From the NCBI RefSeq assembly GCF_029360775.1, contig NZ_JARKMZ010000007.1:62001-126000 (forward strand): a stretch of DNA of 64,000 nt, in the 5' to 3' direction. This stretch comes from Daejeonella sp. H1SJ63. Its GTDB lineage: Bacteria; Bacteroidota; Bacteroidia; Sphingobacteriales; Sphingobacteriaceae. The notes under the pieces are model-generated. The model did not search any database. It was given only the letters and a program-made list of their open reading frames with translations, and was not told the DNA's origin. Shown here piece by piece: positions 37,046 through 44,501 of this stretch. Each line of letters opens with the position of its first letter. The stretch's first letter is position 1. The position numbers were made by a program, and so were the translations under genes.

Positions 37046-38176
37046 ATGAAAAAAACAGAAGAAATTGCTTTCAGCGCACCCGGCTCCCGCCTTTATTCAT
37101 TGGATGCCTTACGGGGTTTTGATATGTTCTGGATCATGGGAGCAGAAGAAATATTCCATAGTCTTGCAAAAATCACAGGCTTTCCGCTGTGGGTAAGCAT
37201 GGCACAACAACTTACTCACCCCGACTGGAATGGATTTCATTTTTACGATCTTATCTTTCCGCTTTTTCTTTTTTTAGCGGGAGTTGCAACGCCCTATTCT
37301 GTAGGGCGTGATCTGGAAAATGGCAAAACCCGTAAACAATTACTGTTTAGAGTAATCAGAAGAGGGCTGGTACTTGTATTGCTTGGAATAGTTTACAATA
37401 ATGGTTTGAGTATTCGCGGGAGTATTGATGATTACCGCTTTTGCAGTGTATTAGCCCGCATCGGACTTGCCTACATGTTTGCAAATATCATTTACCTGTA
37501 CAGCAGACAAACAGCACAGATTATCTGGTTTTCAGCTCTGCTGATTGCTTACTGGCTACTTTTGAAATTTAATTCCGCACCCGGATTCGCCCCCGGCGAT
37601 CTGAGCATGGAAGGTAATTTTGCTTCGTATATTGATCGTTCAGTTCTTCCAGGCAGACTTTACCTCAAAATACATGATCCTGAAGGACTGCTATCTCTTA
37701 TCCCATCCATCAGTACTGCCCTTCTGGGTATCCTGACAGGTAGCTTACTCAAAAAAAGTGCTAAACCCAAGAAAGAAAAAGTGCTTTACATGGCTGCTAC
37801 GGGTATAATCTTTATTATTTTTGCTCTGATATGGAATCAGGATTTCCCAATAAATAAAAATCTGTGGTCAAGTTCTTTTGTGATGCTTGTTGGCGGAATC
37901 AGTCTGATCCTGCTGTCCTTATTCTATTATATCATTGATGTTCTGGGTTATAAAAATTGGGCGTTCTTCTTTAAAGTAATTGGCATGAATTCAATCTTAA
38001 TCTATATTTCGGGACGATTTATTGATTGGGAGTACGCCAATAATGGCTTCTTCACCTGGCTGTTTCAACTTACCGGTGAACCGTATGATGCGGTGGTAAA
38101 GGCTGTATTTTTTGTACTTGTACAATGGGGCTTCTTATATTTTCTTTATAAGAAGAAAGTATTTCTAAGGGTTTAA
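37046..38176 (+). CDS. DUF5009/heparan-alpha-glucosaminide N-acetyltransferase-like membrane protein
   Basis: 376 aa with about ten hydrophobic segments. The RLYSLDALRGFDMFWIMG start (about 15-32) and FHFYDLIFPLFLFLAGVA (about 67-84) are the conserved blocks of the DUF5009/HGSNAT group, which in animals transfers acetyl groups from cytosolic acetyl-CoA to sugars across the membrane. The key His is not certain from sequence alone. The gene is preceded by the repeat at 36915, and the following PQQ-type dehydrogenase gene begins 74 nt after it. Confidence 0.8.
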   Translation: MKKTEEIAFSAPGSRLYSLDALRGFDMFWIMGAEEIFHSLAKITGFPLWVSMAQQLTHPDWNGFHFYDLIFPLFLFLAGVATPYSVGRDLENGKTRKQLLFRVIRRGLVLVLLGIVYNNGLSIRGSIDDYRFCSVLARIGLAYMFANIIYLYSRQTAQIIWFSALLIAYWLLLKFNSAPGFAPGDLSMEGNFASYIDRSVLPGRLYLKIHDPEGLLSLIPSISTALLGILTGSLLKKSAKPKKEKVLYMAATGIIFIIFALIWNQDFPINKNLWSSSFVMLVGGISLILLSLFYYIIDVLGYKNWAFFFKVIGMNSILIYISGRFIDWEYANNGFFTWLFQLTGEPYDAVVKAVFFVLVQWGFLYFLYKKKVFLRV

Positions 38177-38250
38177 ACTATAAAAGGGCAGAAAAATCCG
38201 CTTTGAGTAGTATTCCTTTTTTTTGGGTATATATTTTTAATTTTTTCAGT

Positions 38251-39666
38251 ATGATTAATCCTTCTTTTTCAGGCAAGATATGTCTCCTTGCCTTGTTATT
38301 GTCAGCTTCAGGTATGTATGCACAGAACACCCGGGCTCCTAAAGCGCTGGTTCCGCCAAAAGCTCTGAGGCCTGATATTAAAGTGGAGCATGTTATGGGC
38401 GTAGCACCTAAAAGTGTCCGGATATTATACGATGAATCAACAGGAAATGTATTTTTCACCTGTTATGACGGAGAGGTTTATCAGGTAAAAAACATTCAGG
38501 ATAAAAATCCTGTTGCAGTAAAAATCCTGTCTGTTGAAGACCATGCCATTCCACGTCTGCAGGGAGCGGCAATTTATAAGAATACACTTTTCCTGACAGG
38601 CAATACCAAGGTAAATAACGGACTGGGGAATAAAGGAAGAATGGTTCGCTATGATCTTAACCCAAATGAAAAACCCCGGATGTCTGTGGTATTCAATACG
38701 GTTGAATATGGCACTAACCGCACAGTATTTGATCATGGATGGAATGCACTGGAGATCAGCCCGGATGGAAAATATATTTATGTAAACAGCGGAGCACGTA
38801 CTGACCACGGAGAAGTACAGGACAATAACGGAGCATGGCCAAATGCCAGAAACGGAGCATTGACTTCACGGATTTTTCGTTTTCCATTCGACTCGAAAGA
38901 TCTTGTATTACCTGATGATGAAGCAAAGTTAAAAGCTGATGGCTACATTTATGCCGAAGGTATCCGCAATGCCTACGATCTTGCATTTGATGCCGCCGGG
39001 AATCTCTTTGCAGTATCTAATTCATCTGATTATGACCATAATGAGGATATGTTTTGGGTCAGAGAGGGTCATCATTATGGATTCCCATGGATAATTGGCG
39101 GGATTGAAAATCCTCAGCAATATCCAGACTGGCAGCCGGATCCTGATACTGATCCATTCATTCCAAGAAGTGCTCACGCATGGGCTGTAAGATACTTCAG
39201 AAACGATCCTGATTTCCCGAAAATTCCGACCGGAGTTAAATTTTCTCCCGGTATACAAAATTTAGGCCCCGATGCTAATGAGTACAGAGGGCATTCAGGA
39301 AAAGTACTGGATGGCGACCTTACCGGTGTAACTGTAAGCACCTTCACTCCGCATAGCTCTCCACTTGCTTTATTTTTTGACAGAAAAAAAGTTCTTTCAA
39401 AAGATTTCAGAGCCGATGGTTTTACGATCAGGTATTCATTGGGTGCCCGATCAGCATTGATGAAGCCATTTACAGATCAGGGAGCTGACCTTCTGCATCT
39501 GGATTTGTCGTACGATAAAACCACTGATAATTATTTTGTAAAAACAACCAGAATAGTGGAAGGATTTAATGCAGCAACCGATGCCGTGATGATAAAAAAT
39601 AACATATTAGTTATTGAATATGGAGTTACAGGCGGTAATATATGGAAGATTAGTCTGCCGAAATAA
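38251..39666 (+). CDS. secreted PQQ-dependent sugar dehydrogenase (soluble GDH-like)
   Basis: 471 aa from ATG 38251; an in-frame TTG at 38203 is rejected because it precedes the signal peptide (2-24, cleavage after Tyr-Ala). Six-bladed soluble-glucose-dehydrogenase-like propeller: FDHGWNALEISPDGKYIYVN (about 164-183), YAEGIRNAYDLAFDAAGNL and FWVREGHHYGFPW. Lacks a cytochrome module, unlike 26815 and 58397. Likely periplasmic; it may reduce a soluble carrier. Next gene 39724 is 57 nt downstream. Confidence 0.85.
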   Translation: MINPSFSGKICLLALLLSASGMYAQNTRAPKALVPPKALRPDIKVEHVMGVAPKSVRILYDESTGNVFFTCYDGEVYQVKNIQDKNPVAVKILSVEDHAIPRLQGAAIYKNTLFLTGNTKVNNGLGNKGRMVRYDLNPNEKPRMSVVFNTVEYGTNRTVFDHGWNALEISPDGKYIYVNSGARTDHGEVQDNNGAWPNARNGALTSRIFRFPFDSKDLVLPDDEAKLKADGYIYAEGIRNAYDLAFDAAGNLFAVSNSSDYDHNEDMFWVREGHHYGFPWIIGGIENPQQYPDWQPDPDTDPFIPRSAHAWAVRYFRNDPDFPKIPTGVKFSPGIQNLGPDANEYRGHSGKVLDGDLTGVTVSTFTPHSSPLALFFDRKKVLSKDFRADGFTIRYSLGARSALMKPFTDQGADLLHLDLSYDKTTDNYFVKTTRIVEGFNAATDAVMIKNNILVIEYGVTGGNIWKISLPK

Positions 39667-39723
39667 ATCCTTTACTGCATAGAATTAGATTTAACATATT
39701 ACATTTAAGCAAATACCTGAAAA

Positions 39724-40962
39724 ATGAAAAAAATATTCCTGTTATTCTTTTTAATCATTACAACTTTCTCAAGCCGGGCACAGAATTACACTATTCTGAT
39801 TAAGGGCGGTCATGTAATTGACCCTAAGAATAATATCAATGAGCCAATGGATATTGCCATTAATGGAGATAAGATTGTACAGGTTGCAAAGAACATCGAT
39901 CCCAAAACAGCGAAGCAGATAGTAAATGCATCAGGTTTATATGTAACACCCGGGTTAGTCGATATTCACTCTCACAATTTTCACAGCATGAGACCTGGAG
40001 ATCCTGTGGCTGACGGCTTTACATTTCGCAGCGGAATAACAACTACAGTTGATGCCGGAAGTTCGGGATGGAAATCATTTGAGACTTTCAAAGAAGAGGT
40101 TATCGACAAATCAGAAACCCGTGTACTTGCCTGGCTCAATATAGTAGGTGAAGGTTACAAAGGAGGTGCATACGAGCAAAATCTTGGCGATATGGATGCA
40201 AAACTAACTTCGATTGTAGCCCGCAGATATAAAGATCACATCATAGGAGTTAAGACTTCGCACTATAACGGACCTGAATGGACCCCGGTTGACCGGGCTG
40301 TTGAGGCAGGTAAACTGGCCGGTGATATTCCGGTCATGGTCGATTTCGGGGGCACAACGCCGGCACATTCCATAGAAGAACTCTTTTTTAAGCACCTCCG
40401 CCCGGGAGATATCTTCACTCATTGTTTTGCAGAACTTGGTGCGTCGAGGGAGTCTATTGTTGATCCAAAAACAAAGAAAGTAAGACCTTTTGTTTTTGAA
40501 GCTCAAAAAAGAGGGATTGTATTCGATGTAGGCTTTGGCGGCATAAGCTTTGCTTACTCTCAGGCTATTCCAGCCCTGCAACAGGGATTTTTTCCAAACT
40601 CTATCAGCACAGATATGAACAAGGGGGCTATTAACGGGGCGATGAAAGACTTATTAACAGTAATGTCGAGATTTATTGCGATGGGAATGGATTTGCCGGC
40701 CGTAATAAAGGCTACCACTTTAAATCCTGCTAAAGAGATAAATAGAGAGGATCTTGGAACACTTTCTGTAGGCTCTGTTGCCGACATTTCTGTCTTCAAC
40801 ATGAGAGAAGGTAAATTCGGCTTGTTTGATTATACCGGATATAAAATCAATGCCAGCAAAAAACTTGAATGTGAATTGACCATAAGAGCCGGTAAAATTG
40901 TTTACAATCTGAATGGAATTTCAGATCCTGTGGTACTTAACGGAGGCCGGCAGAATCATTAA
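39724..40962 (+). CDS. secreted amidohydrolase/deacetylase-family metallohydrolase (EF_0837/AHA_3915 type)
   Basis: 412 aa with a Sec signal (1-19, cleavage after SRA). Dihydroorotase-like barrel: YTILIKGGHVIDPKNNI (about 21-37), metal motif DIHSHNF (about 80-86), a Lys in IIGVKTSHYNGPEW that may be carbamylated, THCFAELG and TDMNKGAINGAMKDL. In other genomes this family is often adjacent to a SelA/DgaE-like PLP enzyme; here the likely partner lies at 55253, and both are exported. Substrate unknown. Followed by a strong bidirectional terminator. Confidence 0.85.
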   Translation: MKKIFLLFFLIITTFSSRAQNYTILIKGGHVIDPKNNINEPMDIAINGDKIVQVAKNIDPKTAKQIVNASGLYVTPGLVDIHSHNFHSMRPGDPVADGFTFRSGITTTVDAGSSGWKSFETFKEEVIDKSETRVLAWLNIVGEGYKGGAYEQNLGDMDAKLTSIVARRYKDHIIGVKTSHYNGPEWTPVDRAVEAGKLAGDIPVMVDFGGTTPAHSIEELFFKHLRPGDIFTHCFAELGASRESIVDPKTKKVRPFVFEAQKRGIVFDVGFGGISFAYSQAIPALQQGFFPNSISTDMNKGAINGAMKDLLTVMSRFIAMGMDLPAVIKATTLNPAKEINREDLGTLSVGSVADISVFNMREGKFGLFDYTGYKINASKKLECELTIRAGKIVYNLNGISDPVVLNGGRQNH

Positions 40963-40979
40963 TTTAACCCTGAATCCCA

Positions 40980-41031
40980 CTCTTAAAAATTCATTCTGCT
41001 TTGTTTGCCATTGCAGAATGAATTTTAAGAG
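40980..41031. terminator. bidirectional terminator between convergent genes
   Basis: Arms 40980-40999 and 41013-41031 pair almost perfectly (one bulged base) around a 13-nt loop and include the AAAATTCATTCTGC sequence. It lies between the stop codons of the 39724 (+) and 41800 (-) genes. Confidence 0.8.
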
Positions 41032-41035
41032 CGTG

Positions 41036-41800
41036 TTATTTAACAATCTTAACAATCAACTGGGAGGTGAAAGAACTATTATACCCGTATAGCATAATAT
41101 GGTACACCCCGGAGGCCGGATTTGTGAATGTACAAGCTTCGTCTGCCCTGTTCGATTCCACACTGCCGCAATCAGCTGTCCATGAGTAAGTTGGAGTGAG
41201 TACTACCACTGGGTCACTTCCTTTCCTGACAAACATATCTGCCATATTATAATAATAAGATCCTGCCAATTCTGTAGTTCTTATTTCCATCTGTTTTACT
41301 CCAGTAGGCACCGTAATCTTAAATATCTTCTTATCTCCTCTTTCACCGCTTACTTTCTGATCAAATAAAACCTCAGCATTACTTCCTACCCCCCCCCCGG
41401 TTCCAGTACTCCCTCCGGTATTTTTAACCCCTTTATTTATGGTATATGAAGCTGAACCGTCAGGCGTAATTTTAAGTTTATTATCAATAATTTCTGCATT
41501 CCCCCAAACCAAAAAACCGAATCCGTTATTATTACGCACATATCCCCTCCATTTATTATTGCCTGTAAGAGCCATTCCAATTGCAAATGGATCTCCTGAA
41601 TTTATTCCGGTTTTACTGCTTCCGGCAGTGACAAAAGTAGCCCGCTCTCCGCTTAGTTCAACCTGCCATCCATCACCCAGATCAAAAACTCCTGCCCAAT
41701 ACCCTTCCCATGCTTCTTCAATCGCATCAGACACTTTTTTACATCCCGAAAAAGTCGTAGTTAAAGCAATTGCCAACATCAAAGTTGCAAGCTTATTCAT
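41036..41800 (-). CDS. lipoprotein with C-terminal PPC-like domain and a G10 tract
   Basis: 254 aa from ATG 41800, chosen because MNKLATLMLAIALTTTFSGC is a clean lipoprotein signal (Cys20); ATGs at 41821 and 41836 would add basic residues. An N-terminal domain follows (about 30-125), then a Gly/Thr/Ser linker, then a bacterial pre-peptidase C-terminal (PPC)-like beta domain (about 150-254; FTNPASGVYHIMLYGY). No catalytic domain, so probably a surface binding lipoprotein. The linker is encoded by a run of 10 G (positions 41389-41398 on the plus strand read as C), a slippage-prone tract inside the gene. Confidence 0.65.
   Translation of the reverse strand: MNKLATLMLAIALTTTFSGCKKVSDAIEEAWEGYWAGVFDLGDGWQVELSGERATFVTAGSSKTGINSGDPFAIGMALTGNNKWRGYVRNNNGFGFLVWGNAEIIDNKLKITPDGSASYTINKGVKNTGGSTGTGGGVGSNAEVLFDQKVSGERGDKKIFKITVPTGVKQMEIRTTELAGSYYYNMADMFVRKGSDPVVVLTPTYSWTADCGSVESNRADEACTFTNPASGVYHIMLYGYNSSFTSQLIVKIVK
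41389..41398 (-). repeat. G10 homopolymer in coding strand
   Basis: Ten consecutive C on the plus strand (G on the coding strand) encode part of the Gly linker of the 41800 lipoprotein. The most obvious long G/C homopolymer I noticed in the window. Confidence 0.9.
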
Positions 41801-42186
41801 AAAGCAGAATCTATTTTTCATGTTTTTTTTACTCAAAACTATTACGGGAGTTCCTGAAATAAAATACTCAGATATTGGTATATTGAAAGTTTATATTGGG
41901 TACTCCAATAACTCTGCTGAGCCTGTTACAGTAAATATTAAGCTGCCTTGCCGGGAGGTTAAAAAGCAAGTATTTTGCAAATTCAGAATTATAGCCTCCA
42001 TAATATAACCTTGATCATCAGATAAATAGAAGAAACAAATCGCAAGAAATCTACAATTACCGCCTCAAAATCCGGGCTGCTACTAATCCATAAGTTAAAC
42101 TCAATCATTTGGTTCAACTCTCCAATAGCTCCCCGGTTAACTCATTAAATTGTTTAGTATCTTAGGTTAAACATAAGATACAGCCA
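41801..42186. other. 386-nt intergenic region between divergent genes
   Basis: No convincing gene. It should hold promoters for both divergent genes. A GTATCTTA/TAAGATAC inverted repeat lies at 42157-42181 just before the channel gene; no clear TAnnTTTG box was found. Confidence 0.5.
42157..42181. promoter_or_regulatory. 8-bp inverted repeat immediately upstream of the channel start
   Basis: GTATCTTA (42157-42164) and TAAGATAC (42174-42181) with a 9-nt loop, ending 5 nt before ATG 42187. It could be an operator or a translation-controlling hairpin. Confidence 0.35.
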
Positions 42187-43011
42187 ATGCCTCATAGAAC
42201 CAATAATGCATTCAGGAACAGGGTATATCGAATTGTCTTCGAATCAGATACCCGGGCCGGAAGGCTTTTTGACCTTATCCTTCTCTGGCTCATCCTATTC
42301 AGCATACTTTCTGTATTCATGGAAAGTGTGGCGGGCTTTCGCGAAAAATACATTAATCAAATACACCTTGCTGAATGGATATTTACCATATTATTTACCA
42401 TTGAATACATATTAAGAGTCTACAGCAGTTATAAGCCGTTAAAATACATTTTCAGTTTTTATGGCTTAATTGACCTGATATCCTTTATTCCGAATTATCT
42501 CAGTTTTTTCTTTGCCGGTGTACAATACCTGATGGTTATCCGGGCATTCCGATTGTTAAGAATATTCAGAATTTTAAAGCTGAGCCGCTATCTCGATCAG
42601 GGGAATATTTTAAAAAATGCACTGAAGGCAAGTTCTCACAAAATCATTGTTTTTATTGCCAGTGTAATAACCGTAGTAACAATTATTGGCACTCTGATGT
42701 ACATTATTGAAGGGGAAGAAAGCGGTTTCTCCAATATCCCTGTCAGTATCTACTGGGCAATTGTAACAATCACTACAGTTGGATATGGAGATATTTCTCC
42801 GCAAAGTCCACTCGGACAATTTCTCGCAAGCATTCTGATGATTATCGGATATGGCATCATTGCTGTTCCAACGGGAATTGTTACCGTGGAAATGGCCCGG
42901 GCCAATGATGAGGCGCGCAAAAAATGCCCTGCATGCCAATCGCCGGTCTACCCAAAGAACGCAAATTTCTGCGCTCATTGTGGCATGAAATTCTTGCATG
43001 ACCCCAATTAG
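42187..43011 (+). CDS. voltage-gated-like potassium channel with C-terminal zinc ribbon
   Basis: 274 aa, six membrane segments (about 25-45, 58-78, 85-108, S4 117-134, S5 about 150-175 and S6 about 208-235). S4 carries regularly spaced Arg (VIRAFRLLRIFRILK), and the pore has the K+ selectivity filter TTVGYGD at 196-202. After S6 a short cytoplasmic tail ends in a CxxC...CxxC zinc ribbon (about 248-267). The filter and S4 are intact, so a K+-selective channel is likely. Apparently monocistronic, with an inverted repeat directly before its start. Confidence 0.9.
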   Translation: MPHRTNNAFRNRVYRIVFESDTRAGRLFDLILLWLILFSILSVFMESVAGFREKYINQIHLAEWIFTILFTIEYILRVYSSYKPLKYIFSFYGLIDLISFIPNYLSFFFAGVQYLMVIRAFRLLRIFRILKLSRYLDQGNILKNALKASSHKIIVFIASVITVVTIIGTLMYIIEGEESGFSNIPVSIYWAIVTITTVGYGDISPQSPLGQFLASILMIIGYGIIAVPTGIVTVEMARANDEARKKCPACQSPVYPKNANFCAHCGMKFLHDPN

Positions 43012-43148
43012 CATCCATAAAAAACTTCTTCCTGCATGAACAGGTTTGGCTTTAAATTGGAATTGGCTAAAATCGACAATTTGTTTCTAATCAAACTCCT
43101 GATTCGAAATTATGACAGGATTATCCTATTTTCATAACAGAAATTAAA

Positions 43149-44258
43149 ATGATGAATATTTCAAACTTCAAACCCGTATATATTGCTGCACTGTTACTTT
43201 TCAGTCAGTGCAGTATGGCGCAAAATGATAAAGGCAGAATTGATTTCGAAACCTACAATCCACCTTCATCACTGGTTGTACCGGAGCATGTTTTAACAAG
43301 AGCCAAATTCCCATTCATTGATGTTCACAACCATCAGGGCAATATGCCTTCACAAAATCTTAAGGCCCTGTTATCAGAGATGGATAAGCTGAATATGAGG
43401 ACTATGGTCAACCTGAGCGGAAGAAGCGGTGATTTTCTGACCCTTGCTGTAAAAAATGCAAAACAAGCTGATCCAAACAGATTAATTGTATTTGCAAACC
43501 TGACTTTTTCAGGAATCGGAGAAACCGGCTGGGGACAAAAAGCAGCACAACAATTGGAAGAAGATGTAAAATCAGGTGCTCAGGGCTTAAAAATATTTAA
43601 GAATCTGGGCTTTTCTGTTAAAGACAATGCCGGAAATTTGATCAGGGTAGATGATCCTGCACTCGACCCGGTATGGGCAAAATGTGCCCAATTAAAAATC
43701 CCTGTACTGATCCATACTGCTGATCCAAAACAATTCTGGGATGAAGCAAATGAACAAAACGAGCGCTGGCTTGAACTTTTAACCCAGCCAGGAAGAAAAC
43801 GCAGCAAATCGGATGGATTTTCATGGGAGGAGCTTATTCAGCAGCAACATAATCTGATCAGAAAACATCCGGAGACAAACTTCATCATTGCCCACTTTGG
43901 CTGGTATGCCAATAATCTGGATCAGCTGGGAAAACTACTCAATACCTATCCGAATATGAATGTTGAATTCGGAGCCATTATAGCTGAGCTGGGAAGGCAG
44001 CCAAGAAGAGCGAAACTATTTTTCGAAAAATATCAGGACCGGATTCTGTTTGGAAAAGATAGCTGGGTACCTTCAGAATACAGCACTTACTTCAGGGTGC
44101 TGGAAACAGAAGATGAATATTTTCCATACCATAAAAAGTATCATGCTTACTGGAAAATGTATGGTATAGGCCTGAGTGATGATGTTCTGAAGAAAATATA
44201 TTATAAAAATGCAATCAGGCTGATTCCGGGAATTGATAAAACACAATTTCCAGATTAA
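43149..44258 (+). CDS. secreted amidohydrolase-2 family protein
   Basis: 369 aa with a Sec signal (1-24, cleavage after SMA). TIM-barrel metal-dependent hydrolase: metal motif FIDVHNHQG (about 56-64), AQGLKIFKNLGF with Lys, VLIHTADPKQFW, IIAHFGWYANNLDQL and the late Asp in LFGKDSWVPSEY. All ligand positions of the PF04909-type amidohydrolases appear present; a hydrolase or decarboxylase on a cyclic or aromatic acid, or a lactone, is possible. A terminator hairpin (44264) follows the gene. Confidence 0.85.
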   Translation: MMNISNFKPVYIAALLLFSQCSMAQNDKGRIDFETYNPPSSLVVPEHVLTRAKFPFIDVHNHQGNMPSQNLKALLSEMDKLNMRTMVNLSGRSGDFLTLAVKNAKQADPNRLIVFANLTFSGIGETGWGQKAAQQLEEDVKSGAQGLKIFKNLGFSVKDNAGNLIRVDDPALDPVWAKCAQLKIPVLIHTADPKQFWDEANEQNERWLELLTQPGRKRSKSDGFSWEELIQQQHNLIRKHPETNFIIAHFGWYANNLDQLGKLLNTYPNMNVEFGAIIAELGRQPRRAKLFFEKYQDRILFGKDSWVPSEYSTYFRVLETEDEYFPYHKKYHAYWKMYGIGLSDDVLKKIYYKNAIRLIPGIDKTQFPD

Positions 44259-44263
44259 TATTA

Positions 44264-44303
44264 AATCTATCCGGATCTTCTAAACGATCAGTCCGGATAG
44301 ATT
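44264..44303. terminator. terminator after the 43149 gene, possibly bidirectional
   Basis: Perfect 12-bp arms AATCTATCCGGA (44264-44275) and TCCGGATAGATT (44292-44303), followed on the plus strand by a short T-rich stretch. Confidence 0.7.
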
Positions 44304-44501
44304 ACCTTTTCTTTTAACAATTCGCTGCAGAGCGAGCATATTCCGCATCAGATAACGAGGCATATGATAATGTTCCAGCACTTTGGTAGCAGGAGGTGAA
44401 ACTTTTCTTCCTCCGCCGAAAGTCCGGAAGGCAAAATCAGGGCAGTGCATTTTTTGAGATAAGATTCCTTCTGGAAAAGCTGTTATCTGCCATCCTGCTT
44501 T
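44280..44501 (-). pseudogene. possible C-terminal extension or remnant in frame behind the beta-helix gene
   Basis: Directly after the TGA of the 44502 gene the same frame stays open for 73 codons to a TAG at 44280-44282. The translation looks protein-like (AGWQITAFPEGILSQK, then FGGGRKVSPPATKVLEHYH, then MPRYLMRNMLALQRIVKRKG) with an amphipathic helix. This could be a C-terminus cut off by a stop mutation, a separate short ORF (ATG inside, MHCPDFAF), or chance. The last codons run into the neighbouring terminator. Confidence 0.3.

Noticed and set aside
41439-42008. Plus-strand open frame of 189 codons
   Set aside because: It lies mostly opposite the lipoprotein at 41036-41800, lacks a domain and has no good start context; a shadow.
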